Assembly: GCA_030064845.1 (NCBI GenBank)
Contig: JASJEC010000014.1
Span: 42,687-106,686 of the forward strand
Length of the DNA: 64,000 nucleotides
Direction: 5' to 3'
Source of the DNA: Kiloniellales bacterium
GTDB lineage: Bacteria > Pseudomonadota > Alphaproteobacteria > Kiloniellales > JAKSDN01
Below are positions 1 through 7,748 of the stretch, piece by piece. Under the pieces are notes generated by a model. The model saw only the letters and a list, made by a program, of their open reading frames with translations. It had not been told where the DNA came from and ran no database searches. Made by a program: the position numbers and the translations under genes. Within the stretch, counting starts at the first letter, position 1, and each line of letters begins with the position of its first letter.

Positions 1-644
1 TGCAGCGTCCACTCGACGAGCTGGACCATGACTTCTTGAAGGCTCTCGTCGAAGGCCGCGACGATGTTGTCCAGGGCCAGTTCCCCGCCCCGACCGCTCG
101 AGGCGATCTCGGTGCTGGCCTCGATCGGACCGCTGGTCATGGCGGTGCGCTGGGGCTTGCGCAACAGGGATGCCTGGAGCCTGACCGTCGCGACGTCCTT
201 GTCGTCGTCGGATTTCTCGATGAAGAAGGCCTCCAGCCGGGATTCCAGCTCGAAGTCCGGGCGGATGCGCGAGCGGCGGTCGCCGACGCGGCCTATCCGG
301 TTCGAGTTCTCGAAAGACTCGACCAGCAGCTCCATGACCATTTCCGGCGCACGGCTCGCCCACTCTCCGTTGGCGATGAACTGCACCTCGCGGTTCGGGT
401 TCAGCACGGCGATGCGCGCCGTATTGAGCGACTGGGTAGCGCTCGGTTCCCTTACCAGGAGCGTCCAGGCCACCGTCGGCAGGTTCGGCGGGAACTCGTC
501 GGCCGGACGCAGCCTCACGCGGCGCGGCGGCGCGCCGGCGCCAGGGAGCTGGCAGCCCGTGAGCAGGAGGGCCGTCCCTGCACAGGCCGTGGCGAAGCGG
601 CGCCGGGTCCAGGCCGCCCGCACGGGCTTTTCGAAGTTGCTCAT
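1..644 (-). CDS. ABC-type transport auxiliary lipoprotein (PqiC/DUF330-like), 3' end outside window
   Basis: The frame is open from an ATG at 644 to the left edge of the window (214 codons visible, stop not seen). The N-terminus carries an Arg-rich stretch (TRRRFAT), a hydrophobic run and a lipobox LLLTGC with the lipidated Cys at residue 31, so the product should be an outer- or inner-membrane lipoprotein. The body (RIAVLNPNREVQFIANGEWA, then a strand-rich domain) resembles the periplasmic auxiliary lipoproteins that accompany MCE/Mla transporters. It starts 1 nt after the stop of the MCE gene and is the last gene of the mla-type operon. Family knowledge: PqiC/LetC-like lipoproteins anchor MCE systems at the outer membrane. 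Function is inferred from fold-level similarity and context. Confidence 0.8.
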   Translation of the reverse strand, partial: MSNFEKPVRAAWTRRRFATACAGTALLLTGCQLPGAGAPPRRVRLRPADEFPPNLPTVAWTLLVREPSATQSLNTARIAVLNPNREVQFIANGEWASRAPEMVMELLVESFENSNRIGRVGDRRSRIRPDFELESRLEAFFIEKSDDDKDVATVRLQASLLRKPQRTAMTSGPIEASTEIASSGRGGELALDNIVAAFDESLQEVMVQLVEWTL

Positions 645-645
645 G

Positions 646-1617
646 TCATCGCACCTCCACATCTCCTTGTGTCCCCAGGAAGAAGCGCGCGGGGTCGCGC
701 TCCATCTTTTCCATGACCACTCGGATCTGCTCGACTGTGGCCTGGGCGTCGACCGCGAGGTTCGTAATCTCGTAGAGACCTCGGGTCGAGAAGTCCTTCA
801 TTCCCTGGCGGTTCTCTTCGAGCATCGTGTTGGCGGCCTTCGCCGTTTCGACCAAGGCCGATTCGACCTCGCGCAGGCCCTTGATTGCTTCCGCGATGTC
901 TTTTTCGTTGGCGGCCAGGATGTTGTCCGCGCGCGTCGCGACGCCGCCGATCGTCTGCAGTGTGGCGACGATCTCTTCGTGTAGCGGATCGAGATTGCCG
1001 CTGGCGTTCGCGACATTCTGCAGCATATCAGCGATGGCTTGCCGGTTTTCGGCCGTTAGCAGTAGCCGGAACTCCTCCAGGGCGACGCCGGCGCGGTTGA
1101 CCAGGTTGCCGACGGAAGTCTCGATCTCCTCGAACTTCGAGGGCACGGTCGGCAGTTCGTCATAGGGCAGATCGCCGCCCTTGAACTCGACCGGCGTGCC
1201 CGGGAAGAAATCGACCTGAATGGTCTGCTGACCCGTTACCAGGCTCTGAACGGCGAGTTGCGCGCGCAGGCCCCGTGCGATCAAGAGGTCGTGGTAGTTC
1301 CGATCTTCGAACTCCTCCACGTCTTCGCTAGGGACGCGGATGCGATTTACGTCGATCTCCATGACCACCGGTAGGGTGAACTTCAGTTCGTCCGGGTCGA
1401 ACTCGATCAGGATGTTGGTCACCGTGCCGATCAGGACACCGCGCATCTCGACCGGAGCCCCGACGCGCAGGCCCTGGAGGCTGCCCGGAAAGAACGAGAT
1501 CAGTGTCTCACGCTCCTGGAAGAAGCGCCCGCTGCCGAAGACGATGACGGTGCCGATGGCAATCGCGATGGCCCCGAGCGCGAAGGCGCCGACCGCCGTA
1601 GGATTTGCTTTCTTCAT
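646..1617 (-). CDS. mlaD: MCE/MlaD-family lipid-binding protein
   Basis: A 323-residue protein with one N-terminal membrane helix (about residues 8-28) followed by an MCE domain (about 36-115, including SLQGLRVGAPVEMRGVLIG) and a long helical C-terminal region. MCE proteins form hexameric rings in the periplasm that bind phospholipid and pass it between the membranes. I chose the ATG at 1617 because AGAGGA lies 8 nt upstream; an in-frame start at 1665 would run 26 nt into the ATPase gene. At 323 residues it is longer than E. coli MlaD (about 180) and closer to the alphaproteobacterial and Ttg2-type versions. It sits between the ATPase and the auxiliary lipoprotein and is surely co-transcribed with both. 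Confidence 0.9.
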   Translation of the reverse strand: MKKANPTAVGAFALGAIAIAIGTVIVFGSGRFFQERETLISFFPGSLQGLRVGAPVEMRGVLIGTVTNILIEFDPDELKFTLPVVMEIDVNRIRVPSEDVEEFEDRNYHDLLIARGLRAQLAVQSLVTGQQTIQVDFFPGTPVEFKGGDLPYDELPTVPSKFEEIETSVGNLVNRAGVALEEFRLLLTAENRQAIADMLQNVANASGNLDPLHEEIVATLQTIGGVATRADNILAANEKDIAEAIKGLREVESALVETAKAANTMLEENRQGMKDFSTRGLYEITNLAVDAQATVEQIRVVMEKMERDPARFFLGTQGDVEVR

Positions 1618-1639
1618 GACACTGTCCTCTTTGCTTCCC

Positions 1640-2422
1640 TCATGCGGTTGCCGCCTGATCCGCATCTTCGCCGCGGTTCAGGAATTCGCGGACGTCGGGG
1701 TTGTCGCTGTTGTCGCGCAGCCACCGGGGGTCTCCGGTGGCGATCTGGGTCTTGGAGACGGGGTCGAGCACGACCGAGTTGCTGCCGATCGCGAAGATGC
1801 TGGCCAGTTCGTGGGTGACCACGATGATGGTCGACCCAAGGCTGTCGCGCAGCTCCAGGATCAAGTCGTCGAGCCGGCGCGAGCTGATCGGGTCCAATCC
1901 GGCCGAGGGCTCGTCGAGGAAGAGCACCGCCGGATCCATCGTCAGCGCCCGGGCCACGCCCGCCCGGCGCTGCATGCCGCCGGAAATCTCCGACGGGTAG
2001 TAGTCCTCGAAACCGGCCAGTCCGACCAGGGCCAGCTTGAGCTGCGCCACCTCCCTGATTTCCTTCGGCTTGAGGTCCGTATAGAGGCCCATCGGCAGTC
2101 CGATGTTCTCCGCCAGCGTCATCGAGCTCCACATGCCGCCGCTCTGGAACACGACGCCGCTGTGCCGCAGCAGCGCCTCCCGGGCCGGCACGTCGATCCC
2201 CCAGAGGTCCTGGCCCTCGAACCAGACACGACCCTTGGCCGGTTCCTGCATGCCGATCAAGGCGCGCATCACGGTCGATTTGCCGCAGCCGCTGCCGCCC
2301 ATTATGATGAAGACGTCGCCCCGTTCGACCGTGAAGTTCAGATTGCGCTGAACCACGAAATCGCCGAAGGCCATGGTGACGTCTTCGACCACGATCGGCG
2401 GGGTGTCTTTCGTCTCGGCCAT
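1640..2422 (-). CDS. mlaF: Mla-type ABC transporter ATP-binding protein
   Basis: A 260-residue ABC ATPase with Walker A GGSGCGKST (42-50), signature SGGMQRR (147-153), Walker B VLFLDEP (166-172) and switch His 204, all intact. It would power retrograde or anterograde phospholipid transport with the adjacent MlaE-like permease and MCE protein. The ATG at 2422 lies only 3 bp from the end of a 290-bp inverted-repeat element, so any Shine-Dalgarno sequence must come from the element itself; GGTGGG about 10 nt upstream of the ATG is the only candidate. The stop is 22 nt before the MCE start. Family assignment is firm; direction of lipid transport is not known. Confidence 0.92.
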   Translation of the reverse strand: MAETKDTPPIVVEDVTMAFGDFVVQRNLNFTVERGDVFIIMGGSGCGKSTVMRALIGMQEPAKGRVWFEGQDLWGIDVPAREALLRHSGVVFQSGGMWSSMTLAENIGLPMGLYTDLKPKEIREVAQLKLALVGLAGFEDYYPSEISGGMQRRAGVARALTMDPAVLFLDEPSAGLDPISSRRLDDLILELRDSLGSTIIVVTHELASIFAIGSNSVVLDPVSKTQIATGDPRWLRDNSDNPDVREFLNRGEDADQAATA

Positions 2423-2425
2423 AGG

Positions 2426-2715
2426 CTAGTACCCACCATCAGAGTTAGGTGCGCCGCCTGATTGTCGAGGCGCTCGTCCGGCTAGGGGGGCGTAGGCCCG
2501 GCGCTGCGCGCGGTGCGAAAGCGATGTTCGAGCATCGGTGAGCGCCGCTGACGACGCAGGGCGGGCGCCTCGGCAACCCTGCGGGCGAGTTATCGAGACT
2601 TTCGGATCGCGTCGCGCAGCCCTTGTGATGGCTTGCATCACGGCGGTCCACGCTCCTAACCGAAAGTCTTGATAACTCGTCATTCGACACACCTAACTCT
2701 GATGGTGGGTACTAG
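2426..2715. repeat. ~290-bp inverted-repeat element, copy 1 (inside mla operon)
   Basis: The element begins and ends with CTAG and has terminal inverted repeats of about 25 bp (TAGTACCCACCATCAG inward). Copy 2 at 9382-9664 has the same ends and closely similar interior in opposite orientation. Inside is a second stem: 2587-2605 pairs with 2660-2678 (18 of 19 positions), plus a GCCGAGGCGC-type stem. It has no transposase and looks like a MITE-like, non-autonomous or structured intergenic repeat. It fills the whole mlaE-mlaF gap. Confidence 0.85.
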
Positions 2716-3875
2716 ATGTCCAGGATCGTGTAGACGATGGTGAGCGTCGCCTGGGCGACGATGATGAAGACGATCGCCAGGACGACGGCCGAGGTGGCCG
2801 CCTCGCCGACCGCTGCCGCGCTCTTCTTGCACTGCATCCCGCGCAGGCAGCCGGCTATGGCGATGATGACGCCGTATACCGCCGCCTTGAAGGTGCCGCC
2901 CAGCCAGTCCCCCAGCCCCGCCGAGCCGACCGACTGGTTGTAGAACTGCAGCAGGCTGACGTCGGTCAGGCTCACGGTCACGATCGCGCCGCCAAGGATG
3001 CCGACCACGTTGGCGTAGAGCGCGAGCAGCGGGACGGCCATGATGAGCGCGAGCATCCTCGGCAGCACGAGGAACTCGATCGGCGAGATCCCGATCGTGC
3101 GGTAGGCGGCGATCTCGTCGTTGACCTCCATGGTGCCGAGCTGGGCGGCGAACGCGGCGCCGGTCCGCCCTGACATGATGATCGCCGTCATCATGGCCCC
3201 CATCTCGCGGACCATCGAGATCGTGACCAGATTCGCGACGAAGATGTCGGCGCCGAACTGCTGCAGCTGCACCAGCCCGACGAACGCCAGGATCATGCCG
3301 ACCAGGAACGAGATCAGCGTGACGATCGGCAGGGCTTCCGGGCCGCATTCGTCGAGCATCAGGAAGACGTCGGAAAAGCGGTAGCGGGCGCGGCCGGTGA
3401 GCGCCTTGCCGAAGGCCATGATCGTCTGGCCCAGGAAGGCGAGCATCTCGCCGCTGCTCTTCAGGCCATTGAGCACTTCCCGCCCGACCACCTCGACCAG
3501 GCCGGCCATCCTTTCCTTGCGGCGCGCGCCTTCCCGCTCGGGGACGGCGAGCGCCAGATCGACGAGGCGGCGGGCGCCCTCCGGCAGGCCGGAGAGGTCG
3601 AGCGTCTTGCCCCCCGCGTCGCAGGCCTTCTTGATCTCGACCAGGAACACGATGAGGCTGGAATCCCATTCCGCGAGACCCGAGGCGTCGATGGTGAAGG
3701 CCCGCGCGTCGCGCGCCGAGGGCTGCTTGTCGAACAGCTGCGCGCTCGAGAAGATCCCGCTGTCGATCAGCCAGTTCCCGCTCAGGACCAGGACCGCGCC
3801 GCCGTCCTGCTGGCGGACTTCGATCCCTCTCGGCGCCTCGGCGCCTCCCTGCTCAACCGCGGTCTCCAGCGCCAT
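2712..3875 (-). CDS. mlaE: MlaE-family permease with N-terminal STAS-like domain
   Basis: A 387-residue protein. Residues 1 to about 105 look like a STAS/anti-sigma-antagonist domain (VLVLSGNWLIDSG, then a DASGLAEWDSS core); about 150-385 is an MlaE permease domain with five to six membrane helices and the conserved EMGAMMTAIIMSGRTGAAFA segment. In E. coli the STAS protein MlaB is separate and binds the ATPase, so this is a B-E fusion, common in Alphaproteobacteria. The start at 3875 is an ATG preceded by AGGGAC; a TTG at 3917 is possible but has poorer signals. The TAG stop lies in the terminal CTAG of the neighbouring repeat element. First gene of the mla-type operon. Confidence 0.9.
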   Translation of the reverse strand: MALETAVEQGGAEAPRGIEVRQQDGGAVLVLSGNWLIDSGIFSSAQLFDKQPSARDARAFTIDASGLAEWDSSLIVFLVEIKKACDAGGKTLDLSGLPEGARRLVDLALAVPEREGARRKERMAGLVEVVGREVLNGLKSSGEMLAFLGQTIMAFGKALTGRARYRFSDVFLMLDECGPEALPIVTLISFLVGMILAFVGLVQLQQFGADIFVANLVTISMVREMGAMMTAIIMSGRTGAAFAAQLGTMEVNDEIAAYRTIGISPIEFLVLPRMLALIMAVPLLALYANVVGILGGAIVTVSLTDVSLLQFYNQSVGSAGLGDWLGGTFKAAVYGVIIAIAGCLRGMQCKKSAAAVGEAATSAVVLAIVFIIVAQATLTIVYTILDI

Positions 3876-3987
3876 GCCCGTCCCTGTTCTTGTTGGCCGA
3901 CGACGCGAGTCAATCAAACTTATGTGATAACGTCTACCCTGATGCCTTGAGCTAACTCAATGTTTCCGCTTGCGGAAGGGAGAAAAA

Positions 3988-4623
3988 ATGGCCGGCTTGA
4001 CCCTCTATGGCGCGGCCTACAGCGTCTACGTCCGGATCGCGCGGCTCGTGCTGGAAGAGGCCGGCGCGGCCTACGATCTGGTCGAGGTCGACATTTTCGC
4101 GCCGGAAACGGTCCCGGCGGACTACGGCTCCAGGCACCCTTTCGGCAAGATCCCGGCCTTCGAGCACGAGGGCTTCAGGCTGTTCGAGACCGACGCCATC
4201 GCCGACTACGTCAACGAGGCCTTCGGCGCGGGCGCGCTCCTGCCGGCCTCGCCCCGGGACCGAGCCCAGTGCCGGCAGATCATGCGGATCATGGACAACT
4301 ACGCCTATCCCGCCTTGGTCTGGGGGGTCTTCGTCGACGAGGTCGAGGGGGAGGAAACCGCTGGCGACGACGCCTTGGATGCGTCCCGACTCGTGCTGGA
4401 GGTCTTGAGCGGCCTCGCGGCCGGGCCTTTCCTGCTCGGCGAGCGGGTCAGCCTGGCCGACCTCTGGGCCTGGCCCATGATGGTCTACTTCCGCATGGCG
4501 CCGAGCGGCGAGGCCATGCTGCGGGACTTCCCCGCGCTCGAGGACTGGTGCGGCGTCATGGCCGAGCGGCCCTCGGTCGTAAAGACCCGCGTCAAACGCG
4601 AAGGCGGCGCGTCGCCCGCCTGA
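3988..4623 (+). CDS. Glutathione S-transferase family protein
   Basis: A 211-residue protein with an N-terminal thioredoxin-like domain (LTLYGAAYSVYVRIARLVLE) containing the HPFGKIPAFEHEGFRLFET segment in which the cis-Pro and Glu/Thr contact glutathione, followed by an all-helical C-terminal domain (FLLGERVSLADLWAWPM). Such enzymes conjugate or reduce electrophiles with glutathione in the cytoplasm. The ATG at 3988 follows AAGGGAG at good spacing; an earlier in-frame ATG at 3970 has no such site. It is divergent from the mla operon and followed by dispersed repeats, so probably monocistronic. Substrate cannot be told from sequence. Confidence 0.85.
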   Translation: MAGLTLYGAAYSVYVRIARLVLEEAGAAYDLVEVDIFAPETVPADYGSRHPFGKIPAFEHEGFRLFETDAIADYVNEAFGAGALLPASPRDRAQCRQIMRIMDNYAYPALVWGVFVDEVEGEETAGDDALDASRLVLEVLSGLAAGPFLLGERVSLADLWAWPMMVYFRMAPSGEAMLRDFPALEDWCGVMAERPSVVKTRVKREGGASPA

Positions 4624-4655
4624 CCGAGGCCGTCGCTAGCAGGCTGTTGAAAAAC

Positions 4656-4780
4656 GCCTGAGTCCTTGATCACGGTCATCCTTCGACATGGGGCGCAGCC
4701 CGGCGCTACGCGCGGATGAGGGTAAGTCTCTGAAACAAATAGCCCTCACCCTGAGCTTGTCGAAGGGTGATGGTGCCGGC
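4656..4780. repeat. TTCGACAAGCTCA-type palindromic repeat, copy 1 (interrupted)
   Basis: The right arm CCCTCACCCTGAGCTTGTCG is intact, but the left arm is split after CCTTCGACA by about 28 bp of other sequence. Copies 2 and 3 are at 48408-48514 and 56243-56351, all directly downstream of coding regions and all preceded by a similar GCCTGAG..TTGAT..GTCA lead. Confidence 0.75.
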
Positions 4781-4781
4781 T

Positions 4782-4921
4782 AGAGCGGATCATGTTTAGA
4801 TGGAACCACTTCGTGGTTGCCAACCAAGCATGTAAATCCGCTCTACGACATAGGTTTAGAGCAGATTCACCGGGTTTGATGGATCGCCTCCGGCGATTCA
4901 GTCGAACCCGGATCTGCTCTA
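4782..4921. repeat. AGAGCGGATC double-hairpin repeat, copy 1
   Basis: Two successive hairpins, 4782-4844 (AGAGCGGATC to ATCCGCTCT) and 4858-4920 (AGAGCAGATT to ATCTGCTCT). Other full copies are at 24895-25032, 27133-27267 and 57421-57557, with single-arm relics near 38220 and 40504. With the preceding repeat it fills the 325-bp gap between the GST and SDR genes; I see no gene there. Confidence 0.85.
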
Positions 4922-4948
4922 GGCGCGTTCTCAGCAGCCGGATAGGGC

Positions 4949-5707
4949 TCAGCCCCGGCCGATGAAGGGCATCTTGGTCGCCATCACGGTCAGGAACTGG
5001 ACGTTGGCGTCGAGCGGCAGGCTGTCCATGTAGAGCACCGCGTCGGCCACGTGCTGCGCGTCCATGGTCGGCTCGACCGCGGTCGAGCCGTCGGCCTGGG
5101 GCACGCCCTCGGCCATGCGCGCGGTCATGTCGGTCGCCGCGTTGCCGATGTCGATCTGGCCGCAGGCGATGTCGTAGCGGCGCCCGTCGAGCGAGGTCGA
5201 GCGGGTCAGCCCCGTGATCGCGTGCTTGGTCGCCGTATAGGGCGCGGAATGGGGCCGCGGGACGTGGGCCGAGATCGATCCGTTGTTGATGATCCGGCCG
5301 CCGCGGGGATCCTGGTCTTTCATGATGCGGAAGGCTTCCTGGGTGCAGAGGAAGGGGCCGGTCAGGTTGACGTCGACCACGCTCCGCCATTCCTCGACGG
5401 AGAGCTCTTCCAGGGGGACGGGCCGCGCGCCGATGCCCGCGTTGTTGAACAGCAGGTCGAGGCGGCCGAAGCGCGCCTTGGTCTCGGCGAAGAGCCGGGC
5501 CACGGCGGCCGGGTCGCCGACGTCGGTCGGCACCGCGAGCGCCCGCGACCCGGCGTCGCCGGCCGCTTCGGCGGTCGCCACCAGGGCCTCGGCCCGGCGG
5601 CCGGCGAGCGCGACGGCATAGCCAGCGCGCAGCAGCGTGATTGCCACCTGGCGGCCGATCCCTGCGCTCGCGCCGGTCACGATGGCGGTTTTTCCTTCTC
5701 CGGTCAT
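4949..5707 (-). CDS. Short-chain dehydrogenase/reductase (SDR)
   Basis: A 252-residue classical [13 protein letters not shown] near the N-terminus is the TGxxxGIG cofactor loop, NNAGIGA is the NNAG motif, and a Ser (NNGSISAHV) with YTATK supply the catalytic Ser-Tyr-Lys set. It should catalyse a reversible NAD(P)-dependent alcohol/carbonyl conversion in the cytoplasm. The ATG at 5707 is directly preceded by an in-frame GTG at 5710; GGGAGG is better spaced for the ATG. It lies about 55 bp after the CoA-transferase gene on the same strand and may be co-transcribed. Substrate unknown. Confidence 0.88.
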   Translation of the reverse strand: MTGEGKTAIVTGASAGIGRQVAITLLRAGYAVALAGRRAEALVATAEAAGDAGSRALAVPTDVGDPAAVARLFAETKARFGRLDLLFNNAGIGARPVPLEELSVEEWRSVVDVNLTGPFLCTQEAFRIMKDQDPRGGRIINNGSISAHVPRPHSAPYTATKHAITGLTRSTSLDGRRYDIACGQIDIGNAATDMTARMAEGVPQADGSTAVEPTMDAQHVADAVLYMDSLPLDANVQFLTVMATKMPFIGRG

Positions 5708-5762
5708 CACGTGCCCTCCCTTTCTTCTCAGAGTCTTGCGTCGCGTGTCGTGTCGCCGCCCG

Positions 5763-7166
5763 TCAGGCGTGCCCGGTTTCGACCTGCCACGCCGGCGGAT
5801 CGCTGCCGAGCGGCACGGCGGGCCGAGACCAGCGCGGCGGCGTCGCCTCCAGCCTGCCGGCGTGGCGGACGGCGGTCAGCGCGCCGAAGCCGGAGGCGCT
5901 CTCCTCCAGCAGGTCGGCCACGTCGTCGAAACCGGGATCAGGGCAGGCCAAGCCGTCCGGCAGGCGTCCGAGCTGCGTGAGCCAGTGTCCGGTGCGCGCC
6001 AGGGAGACCTGGACGTGCCAGCTGCCGCCCTGCTCGGCACGCCGCAGCAGCGCGGCCAGGGCGCCGAAGGCCATGAGGTAGCCCGAGGCGTGGTCCAGCG
6101 CCTGGCAGGGCAGGGGCTTCGGCCGGTCGCTCCCGGCGGCCTCGGACTCCAGGACGTTGATGCCGCTCGCCGTCTGCACCAGGGAGTCGAAGCCACGCCG
6201 CTCGCGCCACGGGCCCGCGTGGCCGTAGGCTGAGAGCGAGACCGTGACCAGGCCGGGGCGCAGCGCCGCGAGCTCGGCGGGCCCGAAGCCGCGCGCCGCC
6301 AGCGCGCCGGGCCGGTAACCCTGCACGAAGACGTCGGCGCCGGCGATCAGATTGCGCAGGGTCTCCCGGTCGGCCTCGCGCCGCAGGTCGAGCCGAGCCG
6401 AGCACTTGCCCCGCCCGGTGTCCACCACCAGCGGCGCGACCGACGGCAGGTGCTGGGCGGTCACCCGCAGCACCTCGGCGCCGTGCGCAGCCAGGGCGCG
6501 ACCGCAGACCGGGCCGGCGATGATGCGCGTCAGGTCGAGCACGCGGAGCGCGTCCAGGGGGCGCGCGCCGGCCGCGGGCAGGGGCTCAGGCGGCGCGTCG
6601 TCGAGCTTCTCGAACGCGATCAGCGGCAGCGCCGCCACGGCCGCGCCCTGGGGGTGCCCCGCCCACTCTTCCGGACGGCGCAGCATGGCGACCACGAGAC
6701 CGGCCTCGGCGGCCTCGGTCTCGAATCTCTCCCCATCGCACCGGGCGATCGCGGCGGCGACCGCCGCCCGCTCGCCGGCGCAGCCCAGCAGTGCTAGGAG
6801 ACCCTCCCGGTGGTGCGGGAAGTTGGTGTGCACCCGGACCCAGCCGTCGCGGCAGGGATAGGCGCCCGCGATGTCGTCCCACAGCTCGGGCGGCGGTTTC
6901 CCGTCGATCCTGAGGTAGCGCTCGCTGCGGAACTCCACGGCGGCGTGGCGCAGGTCGACCGAGACGCCCTGGCGCGGCCCGCCGCGGCGGTGCCAGGTCT
7001 CGGCGGCGGCCAGCGCGGCGGCGGCGATGCTGGCCTGGGCGGCGGCGCCGACCCTGAGCGAGGAGGGCAGGGCGGGTTCGACCCCGGTCAGGGTCAGGCG
7101 GTCAAGCGCATCGCTCGGCAGCCCGGCTTCGCACCAGAGCGCCTCGACGACGTCGAAGGGCGTCAC
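5763..7166 (-). CDS. CaiB/BaiF-family (class III) CoA transferase, permuted domain order
   Basis: A 467-residue protein. The segment [20 protein letters not shown] followed by HGAEVLRV, normally the N-terminus of CaiB/BaiF enzymes, begins only near residue 225. The first half resembles the C-terminal part of the family ([17 protein letters not shown], then an [13 protein letters not shown] stretch). The order is therefore permuted, or two partial domains are joined. Class III CoA transferases move CoA between acyl-CoA and a carboxylate. I place the start at GTG 7166 because it overlaps the phosphatase stop as GTGA, a typical translational coupling; a longer frame reaches 7250 but lies inside the phosphatase gene. 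Substrate unknown. Confidence 0.8.
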   Translation of the reverse strand: MTPFDVVEALWCEAGLPSDALDRLTLTGVEPALPSSLRVGAAAQASIAAAALAAAETWHRRGGPRQGVSVDLRHAAVEFRSERYLRIDGKPPPELWDDIAGAYPCRDGWVRVHTNFPHHREGLLALLGCAGERAAVAAAIARCDGERFETEAAEAGLVVAMLRRPEEWAGHPQGAAVAALPLIAFEKLDDAPPEPLPAAGARPLDALRVLDLTRIIAGPVCGRALAAHGAEVLRVTAQHLPSVAPLVVDTGRGKCSARLDLRREADRETLRNLIAGADVFVQGYRPGALAARGFGPAELAALRPGLVTVSLSAYGHAGPWRERRGFDSLVQTASGINVLESEAAGSDRPKPLPCQALDHASGYLMAFGALAALLRRAEQGGSWHVQVSLARTGHWLTQLGRLPDGLACPDPGFDDVADLLEESASGFGALTAVRHAGRLEATPPRWSRPAVPLGSDPPAWQVETGHA

Positions 7167-7696
7167 GAGTCCGGGAGCTCGCGCGGCCACAGGCAGTGGG
7201 TCAGGCGCCCGCCGTGCCACGCCAGGTCCCGCCAGGACTCGATCGGACACTTGAAGACGGCGAGCGCCGCGGTCGGGAACTTCTCAGCGAGACGCGCGGT
7301 CGCCCCGTCCTTCGAGTCGGCGCCGACCAAGCGCTGGGCGAAGGTCTCCATCCCGGGGTTGTGCGCGATCAGCATGACCCGCTTCGCCCCCTCCGGCGCG
7401 CGGTGCAACTGGTTCATGATCTGCGCCGGCGAGGCGAGGTAGAGCCCGCGCAGGATCTTGGTCTCGACCGTCACGGCCTCGTTGCCGAGGACCTCGGCCA
7501 CGGCCTGCCAAGTTTCCTGGGCCCGCTTCGCGGCGGAGCAGTAGACCAGGTCGGGCACCCAGGCGCGCCGCAGCACCTCCCGTGCCATGGCCGGCGCGGC
7601 CTTTCGCCCCCGATTGTTGAGCGGCCGGTCGAAATCCGACAGGGCCGGATCGCTCCAGTCCGACTTGGCGTGGCGCAGCAGCAGTAGTGTCTTCAT
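7163..7696 (-). CDS. sixA: SixA-like histidine phosphatase
   Basis: A 177-residue protein of the RHG phosphatase superfamily. LLLLRHAKSDWSDP carries the catalytic His in the RHAKS form typical of SixA; LIAHNPGMETFAQRL carries the second active-site His. SixA removes phosphate from phosphohistidine, for example on His-phosphotransfer or NPr proteins; other small-molecule substrates are possible. The ATG at 7696 is preferred over an upstream in-frame start because the RHG motif should lie close to the N-terminus. Its TGA overlaps the GTG start of the CoA transferase, so the two are probably translated together, an unusual partnership. Confidence 0.85.
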   Translation of the reverse strand: MKTLLLLRHAKSDWSDPALSDFDRPLNNRGRKAAPAMAREVLRRAWVPDLVYCSAAKRAQETWQAVAEVLGNEAVTVETKILRGLYLASPAQIMNQLHRAPEGAKRVMLIAHNPGMETFAQRLVGADSKDGATARLAEKFPTAALAVFKCPIESWRDLAWHGGRLTHCLWPRELPDS

Positions 7697-7748
7697 GACG
7701 CCAAGTATCCTGCGCCTGCGTTCCCACCGCAAGGTGCGCCTTGGCGGT

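Noticed and set aside
2426..2715. Possible small proteins encoded by the inverted-repeat elements
   Set aside because: Both copies contain frames ending in similar residues, but the similarity comes from shared DNA including the terminal repeat; length differences shift frame and no ribosome site is shared.
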